This document shows, piece after piece, positions 9,781-17,585 of a DNA stretch of 64,000 nucleotides (within the stretch, counting starts at the first letter, position 1; each line of letters starts with the position of its first letter). The position numbers were made by a program, and so were the translations under genes. The stretch lies in the NCBI GenBank assembly GCA_029907255.1, contig JARYMF010000010.1:58513-122512 (forward strand), in the 5' to 3' direction. The notes beneath the pieces are model-generated. The model made no database searches and was not told the origin of the DNA. It saw only the letters and a list, made by a program, of their open reading frames with translations. Source of the DNA: Armatimonadota bacterium. Its GTDB lineage: Bacteria; Armatimonadota; UBA5829; DTJY01.

Positions 9781-11808
9781 TCAAGGCTTGAGAAGTTTAG
9801 CCTCAAGGAGCTTAACCAAATTTGGATTAGGAGTGCCGCCATACTTTCGGCACAACATAACCTCTCGCCATGCATTTGAATACTTGCCCTGCAAATAAAG
9901 GACAAGGGCAAGACCCTCATGTGGCTCAGGTCGGTTAGGCTCAATCTCTAAGAGTTTATTGTAACATACTTCTGCCTCTTTGAGCCTGCCCAGCTTCGAC
10001 AAAGTCGTTCCCAAAGCATTCCATGCGCCTGAGTGATTGGGTTTCAACTGCACAGCTTTCCCAAATTGGGCAACTGCCTCCTTAAGTTTCCCCTGGTCTA
10101 AAAGAGCAAGCCCCAATCTATAGTAGTCCTCTGCTGTCATTGCAGAACCGCCAGCTAGATTTCTAAGCAATCTTTTAAGGTTCCTATTCGCGGCAGCGTA
10201 TGTGGGGTCAAGTTGAATGGCCTTTTCAAACTCATCTTTTGCGTCGCTGAAGTTGCCCATCTTAGCAAGGACAACCCCCAAATTATTGTGCACGATTGCA
10301 GATTTTGGATTTATTTTCAACGCAAGCATGTACTGTTCAAAAGCTTCTTGAAGCCTTCCTTTTGCTTCAAGGCTTATGCCCAGATTGATATAGGCGTCAA
10401 AATATCTAGGAGCTATCTCCAAAGCCTTTTGATAAAAAGGTATTGCCTGGTCGTGTCTCTCTTTTTTTGCAAGCGCCAGCCCTAGCGCATTGAAGGCAAA
10501 GTAGTTTCTATGTGATATCTGGAGCGCTCGGCTAAATAGCGTGATGTTATCGCGCCAGTAACCAATTTGGATAAGAGTTGAAATTGTGAAAGCAATGAGG
10601 CATAAGCCTCCTGTGATTGGGAGGACACTGTAACGAGGAAAAGCATGAAGCGGAAGCTTTTCGTTTCTGTTCTCTGCCAATTTCCCATTTGCATTCGCAA
10701 ATTTAACCAATTTAGGAACTCCCCATGCAACCACCACAAATATTCCTATTAATGGTATGTATGTGTATCTATCCGCCATCGCCTGTCCGCCCACTTGGAT
10801 AATGCCGATGACTGGAATAAGCGTTAACAAATACCAAAGCCACCCGAACGCCAAGTAAGGATGTCTTCTTGCCATTCGGAAAGCAAATGCCGTTATGGCA
10901 ATTATAAGCAATCCCGACAGAACGCCTTTCCAAACCAGCTGTTTTAGCTCAGGGTATGGGTAGTATATAGCCAAGCGAGCAGGCCAGAACATATGGAATA
11001 AATAGCCAACATACGATACGAATGCGTTAAGAACGCTACTTGGGAGCGAGGAAACATTAAGGGCAGACATCGCCCCACCCGATTTTTGCGCGACAAACGT
11101 CACAACACTAGAGGCCAGTGCCAATATAAACAATGGAATTTTCTCGATTAACAAGCCTCTAATTTTGCTTGGAAAACAATTTAACGAAGAACTACTAATA
11201 AACCCCATGCGCCCAATAGGCCAAAAATCCAAAAGAAGGAGCACAAGCGGAAGCGTTACAAGCATCGGTTTGGACATGAGGCCTAGCGCATATAGCACAA
11301 TCATCGAAATGTACGTCCACATCGTGGGAGATTTCACATACCTAGCGTACGCCAAAAGAGTAAGCATGAAAAATAAAGTACTCAAGACATCTTTTCTTTC
11401 AGCTATCCATATGACTGACTCCAATCGAAGCGGGTGTACGGCAAACAGTGCGGCAACGAAAGCACTTCTCCACACATATCCAGTTAGCCGTACCAACAAA
11501 ACGAATAAAAAGAAAGCATTCGCCGAATGAATTAACAAATTGGACAGCCGATGCCCCCAAGGCTTCAAGCCATAAATACTGCAATCAACCATGTGCGCTA
11601 TCCAAGTAAGAGGATGCCAATTAGCAGCATACATTGACTTAAAAGACCAAACTAACCCATTGACGGTAAGCCCCTGGCGGACATGGAAATTTTGGAGCAG
11701 ATACTGTTCATCATCATAGACAAATTGGTTGTAAAGGGCTGGGGAAAAGATGGCAAAAGTTCCTATTATAATAATAAGACCAATTTTGAAAATTAGGCGT
11801 TCATTCAT
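9781..11808 (-). CDS. TMTC-like membrane protein with TPRs (first gene of array)
   Basis: 675 aa; ATG at 11808 with only a weak ribosome site. It has FVYDDEQYLLQNFHVRQG in the first loop, NWHPLTWIAHMVD, HPLRLESVIWIAERKDVLS and MADRYTYIPLIGIF, the same landmarks as the genes at 7751 and 1. TPRs run from about residue 440; an interruption near residue 560 (RNLAGGSAMTAEDYYRLG) splits them into two groups. It ends AWREVMLCRKYGGTPNPNLV. This is the promoter-proximal gene: a strong promoter lies about 100 bp upstream, and the next gene begins 11 bp after its stop. Sugar transfer by a GT-C fold is inferred. Confidence 0.82.
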   Translation of the reverse strand: MNERLIFKIGLIIIIGTFAIFSPALYNQFVYDDEQYLLQNFHVRQGLTVNGLVWSFKSMYAANWHPLTWIAHMVDCSIYGLKPWGHRLSNLLIHSANAFFLFVLLVRLTGYVWRSAFVAALFAVHPLRLESVIWIAERKDVLSTLFFMLTLLAYARYVKSPTMWTYISMIVLYALGLMSKPMLVTLPLVLLLLDFWPIGRMGFISSSSLNCFPSKIRGLLIEKIPLFILALASSVVTFVAQKSGGAMSALNVSSLPSSVLNAFVSYVGYLFHMFWPARLAIYYPYPELKQLVWKGVLSGLLIIAITAFAFRMARRHPYLAFGWLWYLLTLIPVIGIIQVGGQAMADRYTYIPLIGIFVVVAWGVPKLVKFANANGKLAENRNEKLPLHAFPRYSVLPITGGLCLIAFTISTLIQIGYWRDNITLFSRALQISHRNYFAFNALGLALAKKERHDQAIPFYQKALEIAPRYFDAYINLGISLEAKGRLQEAFEQYMLALKINPKSAIVHNNLGVVLAKMGNFSDAKDEFEKAIQLDPTYAAANRNLKRLLRNLAGGSAMTAEDYYRLGLALLDQGKLKEAVAQFGKAVQLKPNHSGAWNALGTTLSKLGRLKEAEVCYNKLLEIEPNRPEPHEGLALVLYLQGKYSNAWREVMLCRKYGGTPNPNLVKLLEAKLLKP

Positions 11809-11883
11809 TCGACAACCAAGCTTTCAAGTCTAGCAAAGAGAATTTTCGTAAGGGAAAAGAAAATCTTTCAAAGCTTAATCATT

Positions 11884-11929
11884 TTGACTTCCCTTTGCTA
11901 CAGTATAGTATCCTAACGAAGGAAGTCAA
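11884..11929. promoter_or_regulatory. Symmetric divergent promoter region between the GT-C/TPR array and pgi
   Basis: A perfect 9-bp inverted repeat, TTGACTTCC (11884-11892) and GGAAGTCAA (11921-11929), contains a -35-like hexamer on each strand. Minus strand: -35 TTGACT (11924-11929), 16-bp spacer, -10 TATACT (11902-11907), reading into the array. Plus strand: TTGACT (11884-11889), 16-bp spacer, TAGTAT (11906-11911), reading toward pgi. The two -10 regions overlap, so the promoters should compete or share an operator. A further -10-like TATAAT lies at 11985-11990, close to the pgi start, but lacks a good -35. Confidence 0.7.
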
Positions 11930-12003
11930 CCAAAATATGTTGAATATCTGAGCGTTGGCACAGTCTTCGACTTATCCTAAAAACTATAATTAGTGGTGAT
12001 GGA

Positions 12004-13392
12004 ATGGAAAACACAATAACCGTAGACATTGGTCACTTAATCAATGCACAAGATACTACAAATTTCCTCTCCGAATCCGAAATACGCAACCTCGCTGAAA
12101 ATAACGCTTCCGCCTTTGAAGAAGTACGGACATCGCTGCAAGACTATTCTCTTCCAATCAGTCGAGCCTGGACCTCGGGCTCCACGATTCAAGAGACGAA
12201 ACTGGTTGCCCAAGAATTAAGAGAGAAGTATCAGAACATACTTCTGATTGGCATCGGCGGCTCAACCCTCGGATTCAGGTCAACGCTTCAATTCCTAAAA
12301 GGGCCTTTCTACAATCTCATTGGCTCGCCTCGCATGTTCGTGCTCGACAATGTGGACGCCGTTTTGGCAGAACAGCTGGCTGATTTACTTGATTTTAGAA
12401 AGACAGCCTTGGTGTATATAAGTAAATCAGGCTCCACGCCCGAACCTGCTGCAAATTTCTTGTATTTCTATAAAAGGTATAAGGACGCTGGCGGGAATCC
12501 CTCCGATATAGTCATCATTTGCGACAAAAAAGACAACGGAATCAATCACATAGCGCAGGAACTCGGGTGCCATCTATTGCATATTCCAGGTGACCTTCCC
12601 GGCAGATATAGTGTACTTTCACCAGCGGGCCTCCTACCCGCTGAACTCGTAGGCATTGACTCCGATGGCCTGGTAAAAGGTGCAACAAAAATACATGAGG
12701 CAATAGTTGGCAAAGACAACATTGAAAATGCAATTCTAATGTTAGGGTCAGCCCTTGCGGCACTTGCAGACAAAGGTAAGAAAATTCATGTTTTATTTAA
12801 CTACGGCAATGTGCTTTCGGAATTTGGGCTGTGGTTTGAACAACTTTGGGCAGAAAGCCTGGGCAAAGAGACTTCAATAACAGGGGAAGTTGTTCATTCA
12901 GGTACAACTCCTTTTGCGGCGCTTGGTGCAACAGACCAACATTCCGTTCTACAATTGTTCAAAGAGGGGCCGAACGACAAAGTCTACGGCTTCGTCACCA
13001 TTGATTCATGGCCCGCCTCCACCAAACTGACAAATGAATTCCCTTCTGAAGTCGAGTATGCCTATTTCGGGGGCCACACGCTCAGCGATTTGCTCAAAGT
13101 AGAGCAGCTTTCAACCGAGATGAGCCTTGTAAAAGCTGGCCGGCCTTGTTACCGACTGATACTCCGCGACATCTCCGAACCAACCATTGGCGGCCTATTC
13201 TATTTCATGGAGACGCTAACCATATTCGTAGCAAAGCTCTGGCATGTCAATCCATTTAATCAACCGGGCGTAGAGGAAGGCAAAAACATGACTTACGCCC
13301 TTATGGGACGGGCGGACTTTGCATCAAAGCGGCAGGAATATGAAAAAGCGTTGGAAACATTCATGAATCAAAGTTACCCATTGACATTGTAG
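12004..13392 (+). CDS. pgi: Glucose-6-phosphate isomerase
   Basis: 462 aa, a normal length for the compact bacterial PGI type. It interconverts glucose-6-phosphate and fructose-6-phosphate in the cytoplasm. LLIGIGGSTLGFRS and VYISKSGSTPEP are the sugar-isomerase phosphate-binding stretches; GEVVHSGTTPFAALGATDQH carries the family signature with the conserved histidine. The ATG at 12004 follows GGTGATGGA. The gene stands alone between a divergent promoter region and a terminator at 13451. Its product would supply hexose phosphate for the sugar donors that the divergently transcribed GT-C array may use, but that link is only positional. Confidence 0.95.
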   Translation: MENTITVDIGHLINAQDTTNFLSESEIRNLAENNASAFEEVRTSLQDYSLPISRAWTSGSTIQETKLVAQELREKYQNILLIGIGGSTLGFRSTLQFLKGPFYNLIGSPRMFVLDNVDAVLAEQLADLLDFRKTALVYISKSGSTPEPAANFLYFYKRYKDAGGNPSDIVIICDKKDNGINHIAQELGCHLLHIPGDLPGRYSVLSPAGLLPAELVGIDSDGLVKGATKIHEAIVGKDNIENAILMLGSALAALADKGKKIHVLFNYGNVLSEFGLWFEQLWAESLGKETSITGEVVHSGTTPFAALGATDQHSVLQLFKEGPNDKVYGFVTIDSWPASTKLTNEFPSEVEYAYFGGHTLSDLLKVEQLSTEMSLVKAGRPCYRLILRDISEPTIGGLFYFMETLTIFVAKLWHVNPFNQPGVEEGKNMTYALMGRADFASKRQEYEKALETFMNQSYPLTL

Positions 13393-13450
13393 TTTCGGAT
13401 TCGCAAAGGAGGAACAAAGCTCATCCGTAGTGAAAACCAATAAGGGAGCA

Positions 13451-13501
13451 GAAGTCCGGCCCCAAAAACCGACAGGAGGTCAGATGCCGGACTTCTTTTT
13501 T
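13451..13501 (+). terminator. Rho-independent terminator after pgi
   Basis: Perfect 10-bp stem GAAGTCCGGC (13451-13460) with GCCGGACTTC (13486-13495), then a run of T to 13501. The 25-nt loop is longer than usual and has a small GAC/GTC inner pairing. It ends pgi transcription just before the next gene. Confidence 0.85.
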
Positions 13502-13541
13502 GAATACAATAACCTATTTAGTAGTGTTAGAGGGGGTACCA

Positions 13542-15098
13542 ATGAAACGACCCGAGTTTAGAAACGAAGCATTCCAAGACTTCTCGAACCCTGAGACTCG
13601 CGAGAAAATGCAAAAAGCGATTGCAGAGGTAGAAAAAACATTTGGCCGTGAATATGACTTAGTAATCGGCGGCAAGCATCTTAAAGCTAAAGACCAATTC
13701 GCCTCACACAATCCATCCAATCCCGACGAAGTGCTTGGCCTTTTTCAACTAGGCACGCCAGAAATTGGCATTAAAGCAATTGAGGCGGCGCTAAAGGCAT
13801 TCGAGACATGGCGGTTCACTCCGGCAGAAAAAAGAGCAGAATTTTGTTTCCGCCTGGCCGACAAACTTCGCCAAAAGAGAAACATGTTCGCCGCTTGGCT
13901 CATTCTTGAGGTCGGAAAATCATGGGTTGAAGCAGATGCCGACATTGCAGAAGCCATTGACTTAGTCGAATTTTATGGCCATGAGGCGTTAAGATATGGT
14001 GAACCTCAGCCAGTGACCCCTTATCCTGGCGAGGTACCCAGCCTCCGCTACATTCCGCTCGGCGTTGGGGTTGTAATACCACCATGGAACTTTCCTGTCG
14101 CAATAATGGCAGGTATGACGACAGCAGCCTTTGCCGCAGGAAACACAGTAGTACTAAAACCATCAAGTCAAGCTCCGGGCTGTGCAACCAAATTCGTGGA
14201 GTTATTGGAAGAGCTGGACCTACCGCCAGGGGTAGTGAATCTCGTCACTGGTCCCGGTGGAAAACTAGGTGAAGCGCTTGTGGCGCACCCGAAAACCAGG
14301 TTCATCTCATTCACCGGTTCAAAGGAAGTTGGCCTTAGGATAAACGAACTTGCTGCCAGGCACCAACCTGGACAGATATGGATTAAACGCGTAGTTGCCG
14401 AGATGGGAGGAAAGAATGCCATCATCGTTGACAGCGAGGCAAACCTAGCTTCGGCTATCGAGGGTGTAACGGTTTCCGCATACGGCTATCAGGGTCAAAA
14501 ATGCTCCGCGTGCTCACGTGCCATCGTGCTAAAGGAAGTATATGACGACTTTGTAGAAGGCCTTGTTGAGCGCGTGAAAAAAATTACCGTAGGCGACGTC
14601 AGAAATCCTGATAATTACATGGGGCCAGTAATCAGCTTGGATGCCATGTCTACAATACTTGACTACATTGAGATTGGCAATCGTGAGGGGAAACTAATAC
14701 TCGGTGGCAAGAAAATTGAGGAGCTGCCCGGCTACTTTATTGAACCCACGATTTTTGAGGGAGTCGACCGAAACGCCGTTATAGCCCAAGAAGAAATATT
14801 TGGCCCAGTGCTTGCAATTATCAAAGCCAAGAATTTCGACGATGCTCTCGATATCGCAAATTGCACAGAATATGGACTCACTGGGTCTGTTTATTCGACT
14901 AACAGAAAGAAATTGGAGAAGGCAGCCGATTTGTTCCACGTAGGGAATCTTTACTTCAATCGGAAGTCAACAGGCGCAATGGTTGGAGCACATCCCTTCG
15001 GTGGATTCAATATGTCCGGCACAGATTCAAAAGCCGGGGGACGTGACTATTTGCTTTTGTTCAGCCAGGCAAAGAGCATATCTGAGAAGATAGCCTAA
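13542..15098 (+). CDS. 1-pyrroline-5-carboxylate dehydrogenase (aldehyde dehydrogenase family)
   Basis: 518 aa from ATG at 13542, preceded by GAGGGGG; an in-frame TTG at 13500 lies inside the terminator tail and is rejected. It oxidises glutamate-semialdehyde/pyrroline-5-carboxylate to glutamate with NAD+, the last step of proline and arginine breakdown. GVVIPPWNFPVAIMAG and VLKPSSQAPG bind the cofactor; FTGSKEVGLRI and EMGGKNAIIV carry the general base Glu; GYQGQKCSACSR holds the catalytic Cys. Length and motifs match the RocA/PutA C-terminal branch. No proline dehydrogenase is nearby, so it is a single-gene unit here. Another aldehyde substrate cannot be excluded. Confidence 0.88.
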   Translation: MKRPEFRNEAFQDFSNPETREKMQKAIAEVEKTFGREYDLVIGGKHLKAKDQFASHNPSNPDEVLGLFQLGTPEIGIKAIEAALKAFETWRFTPAEKRAEFCFRLADKLRQKRNMFAAWLILEVGKSWVEADADIAEAIDLVEFYGHEALRYGEPQPVTPYPGEVPSLRYIPLGVGVVIPPWNFPVAIMAGMTTAAFAAGNTVVLKPSSQAPGCATKFVELLEELDLPPGVVNLVTGPGGKLGEALVAHPKTRFISFTGSKEVGLRINELAARHQPGQIWIKRVVAEMGGKNAIIVDSEANLASAIEGVTVSAYGYQGQKCSACSRAIVLKEVYDDFVEGLVERVKKITVGDVRNPDNYMGPVISLDAMSTILDYIEIGNREGKLILGGKKIEELPGYFIEPTIFEGVDRNAVIAQEEIFGPVLAIIKAKNFDDALDIANCTEYGLTGSVYSTNRKKLEKAADLFHVGNLYFNRKSTGAMVGAHPFGGFNMSGTDSKAGGRDYLLLFSQAKSISEKIA

Positions 15099-15105
15099 AA
15101 ATTAG

Positions 15106-15134
15106 TTGATATTTCGAAATTTATAGGGTATAAT
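15106..15134 (+). promoter_or_regulatory. Strong sigma-70 promoter for the RNA-binding protein
   Basis: TTGATA (15106-15111), 17-bp spacer, perfect TATAAT (15129-15134). The start of transcription should be near 15141, giving a leader of about 150 nt before the TTG start at 15292. Confidence 0.85.
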
Positions 15135-15140
15135 GTTTAA

Positions 15141-15291
15141 GGCAAGCATGTATTGAGCCTCGTGTGTGTTTGATTCGTGCTGCGAACTGTTCTTTCTCTC
15201 GGGATCGTTCGGCTGCAATGAATTAGCCCCGTGGCTAAAAAGCTTGCTGATTTCAATACGCGGGACAACGGTCCCAGAAAGAGGAGAGCAG
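15141..15291 (+). promoter_or_regulatory. Long structured 5' leader of the RRM protein
   Basis: About 150 nt between the predicted transcription start and the TTG start. It contains the hairpins TTAGCC/GGCTAA (15223-15228 with 15233-15238, loop CCGT) and GGGAC/GTCCC (15262-15266 with 15271-15275, loop AACG), the second just 5 nt before the ribosome site GAGGAG. Long leaders are typical of cold-induced RNA chaperone genes, so temperature or autoregulation is possible; this is inference. Confidence 0.5.
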
Positions 15292-15621
15292 TTGGCAGTA
15301 AAGTCACTGTATGTAGGCAATTTGTCCTACCAAACCACAGAAGAGGAGCTTGGAAGCCTCTTCGAGCCGTGGGGTCCAGTTAGCGATGTAAGAATCGTTG
15401 CTGGACGCGGATTCGGATTCGTAGACATCCCTGAGGAAAACGCTGGGGATGCAATCGAGCAGACAAACGGCAAAGAATACCAGGGCCGGACGCTCACCGT
15501 AAACGAGGCTAGGCCGAGAGAGAGCCGAGGCGGTGGGTACGGCGGTGGTCGTGGCGGCTTCGGTGGTGGAAACCGAGGCGGCGACCGTGGCCGAGGGCGC
15601 GAGCGCCGAGAGCGCTGGTAA
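15292..15621 (+). CDS. Small glycine-rich RRM RNA-binding protein
   Basis: 109 aa from TTG at 15292, chosen because GAGGAG (15281-15286) sits 5 nt upstream and the RRM begins at once. RNP2 is LYVGNL and RNP1 is RGFGFVDI, so one canonical RRM spans about residues 4-78. The tail is Gly/Arg-rich ([14 protein letters not shown]), like the Rbp proteins of cyanobacteria and other bacteria that bind RNA in the cold or at the cell periphery. The upstream in-frame extension from 15166 would carry no family sequence. It is monocistronic, with a strong promoter, a long leader and a terminator. Confidence 0.9.
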   Translation: MAVKSLYVGNLSYQTTEEELGSLFEPWGPVSDVRIVAGRGFGFVDIPEENAGDAIEQTNGKEYQGRTLTVNEARPRESRGGGYGGGRGGFGGGNRGGDRGRGRERRERW

Positions 15622-15651
15622 GCCTATTATAGCTTAGTCTGATTCCGAGAA

Positions 15652-15682
15652 AAAGGGAAGGGTTTGAAAACCTTCCCTTTTT
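15652..15682 (+). terminator. Rho-independent terminator after the RRM gene
   Basis: AAAGGGAAGG (15652-15661) pairs with CCTTCCCTTT (15671-15680), followed by T residues. Confidence 0.85.
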
Positions 15683-15754
15683 CACTTTTAGGCCGCCGAT
15701 GGTACCGTGCAATTTAACTTGCCAAATGCGCAAGCTAACCAGTAAAAATAACAG

Positions 15755-15782
15755 TTGACACATTCCAAACTGAAGCTATACT
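15755..15782 (+). promoter_or_regulatory. Sigma-70 promoter for the secreted repeat protein
   Basis: TTGACA (15755-15760), 16-bp spacer, TATACT (15777-15782). Transcription would start near 15789, about 80 nt before the ATG at 15872. Confidence 0.85.
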
Positions 15783-15871
15783 GTAATTGGTTGCTTCCCC
15801 ATTCCTGCAGGCTTTTATTGCCTATTATCTCCCCCGGGATTAACCATTTTAAATTTTTAGGAGGCACTAAA

Positions 15872-17467
15872 ATGAACCGAATTTTCCCAGCACTGCTCGT
15901 TACATTAGGGATTCTTGCGTTTATACTTCCATCAACTGCTAGCGTGCCGACAATGATTTCGTATCAGGGCAAGTTGACCGATGCCGCGGGCAACCCATTG
16001 AACGGCACCTACAACCTTTCCTTCGCAATATACAACGACGCCACTGCAGGCTCTTTGCTTTGGACAGAGACTCAAAACGGCGTGCAAGTAAGCCAGGGGT
16101 TATTTAACGTCCTCTTGGGGTCAGTCAATCCCCTCCCCGATAGCGCTTTCACAGGACTGACGTGGCTTCAAACCTCAGTAGAAGGGAATATTCTGACACC
16201 AAGGGTCAGAATTGTCAGCGCCGGATATGCGTTGCGTTCAAAAAAAGCCGAGGAAGTAACACCTCCGTTAATCCTCTCGGGAGCAATTGATTCTCCCAAT
16301 TCCCTTATTTCTGCCACAAACTCCGGAACAGGAGCAGCTGGCAGCTTCCGGTCGGATGGAGGCTATGGTTTGGTAGTTACAACAACCGCAAAAAGCGGCG
16401 CCTGCGCGTATTTCGGCGTGGACAACGCAACAAGTAGTGCAACGTCGCTACAAGCAGCAAACGTAGCACTGGGAAAGGCAGGGGATTTTAGCATTTATAA
16501 TTCTTCAAATAGTTCACCAGCAATATATGCCTATACTAATGGACTAGGACCAGCTTTAAGAGCCCAAGCTACCGGAAGCGGATTTGCAGGCGAATTGTTG
16601 GGTTCTGCATATGTAACCGGAAATCTAGGAGTAGGTACGAGTAACCCAACATCTAGGCTTGATATTGCTGGCACAGCACAGATGACGGGTTTCAAGCTCA
16701 CTACAGGAGCAACAAACGGATATGTGCTTAAGTGTGACGGAATGGGCAACGGCACGTGGCAAGCAGATGGCTTAAATCTTCCATTTTCAACAATATTTTC
16801 CAGCAGCTCCACGCTATTCTGGCTCAGAAACAGCGGCACGGGAGGAGTGATATATGCCAACAGCCAAGGTGCCGGAGACGCAATATACGCCTTGTCTTCT
16901 GGAACTGGTTCAGCAGGAAGTTTTTCAATAAACAGCGCCAGCAACTCAAATGCTTTGTTTGCGTCTACGAATGGAAGCGGGCACGCAGTGAGTGCTATTA
17001 ATACAGGCACAGGGAATGCAGGCAACTTCCAGATTAATAACACCAGTAGCTCTTCAAATGCCTTGTACGTAACTACAAACGGCAGCGGTGATGCAATTTA
17101 CGCATTCTCAGCATCAGGTAGAGCCGGGTATTTCAACGGCGATGTGTACGTCGCAGGAGACCTAACCTTCCCTACCGGCAAGCCTAGTGTGCCTATAGCT
17201 TATGGAATCGTCAATTCAGACGGAACGTTGCAGGCGGGCACCTCAGGCGTAAGCAGCACCTGGGATTCTGCAAACCAAGAGTATAGAATCACTATCCCCG
17301 GCGGGTACAGCACCCTAACCCACGTTGCAGTTGCAAACGTTGTGGGGTTAACAGGGCCCAGATTTGCCATGGTCAGCTCGGTCTCAAGCAAGCTAGTAGT
17401 GACCATCTTTAACTTGTCTGGTGTAAAATCCCAAGGAATTTTCAATTTCGTTGTTTATAAACCTTAG
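15872..17467 (+). CDS. Secreted repeat protein of the tail-fibre-like type
   Basis: 531 aa from ATG at 15872 with AGGAGG 7 nt upstream; an earlier TTG at 15755 lies inside the promoter. A signal peptide (MNRIFPALLVTLGILAFILP) precedes a domain starting PTMISYQGKLTDAAGNPLNG, found in many secreted bacterial proteins. The centre has degenerate repeats around short words such as GSGDAIYA, SGTGSAGSF and TNGSGHAV, each about 30-40 residues, suggesting a beta-helical or fibre-like rod. The last ~90 residues (YGIVNSDGTLQAGTSGVSS onward) form a separate Ig-like or receptor-like end. Role unknown; probably a surface or extracellular structural protein. It has its own promoter. Confidence 0.7.
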   Translation: MNRIFPALLVTLGILAFILPSTASVPTMISYQGKLTDAAGNPLNGTYNLSFAIYNDATAGSLLWTETQNGVQVSQGLFNVLLGSVNPLPDSAFTGLTWLQTSVEGNILTPRVRIVSAGYALRSKKAEEVTPPLILSGAIDSPNSLISATNSGTGAAGSFRSDGGYGLVVTTTAKSGACAYFGVDNATSSATSLQAANVALGKAGDFSIYNSSNSSPAIYAYTNGLGPALRAQATGSGFAGELLGSAYVTGNLGVGTSNPTSRLDIAGTAQMTGFKLTTGATNGYVLKCDGMGNGTWQADGLNLPFSTIFSSSSTLFWLRNSGTGGVIYANSQGAGDAIYALSSGTGSAGSFSINSASNSNALFASTNGSGHAVSAINTGTGNAGNFQINNTSSSSNALYVTTNGSGDAIYAFSASGRAGYFNGDVYVAGDLTFPTGKPSVPIAYGIVNSDGTLQAGTSGVSSTWDSANQEYRITIPGGYSTLTHVAVANVVGLTGPRFAMVSSVSSKLVVTIFNLSGVKSQGIFNFVVYKP

Positions 17468-17523
17468 CTGAAAACAGGATTGAAGCTGAATATATTTACT
17501 CTTTGGGCCCATTCTTGTTTTTC

Positions 17524-17552
17524 TTGCATTTTATTCTTCTTCGGTGTATTAT
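17524..17552 (+). promoter_or_regulatory. Promoter for the radical SAM gene
   Basis: TTGCAT (17524-17529), 17-bp spacer, TATTAT (17547-17552). The predicted start near 17559 excludes an ATG at 17544 and supports ATG 17586. Confidence 0.65.
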
Positions 17553-17585
17553 AGGGCTAGTTCACCAAATAAACGCGAGGAAAAG

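Noticed and set aside
13461..13485. Long loop of the pgi terminator as a riboswitch or small RNA
   Set aside because: Only a 3-bp inner pairing is visible and no known motif; a plain terminator explains it.
13500..13541. Upstream TTG start for the aldehyde dehydrogenase
   Set aside because: It sits in the terminator tail, while ATG 13542 has GAGGGGG at good spacing.
16531..17043. 170-codon minus-strand open frame
   Set aside because: It is antisense to the secreted repeat protein and its regularity comes from the repeats on the other strand.
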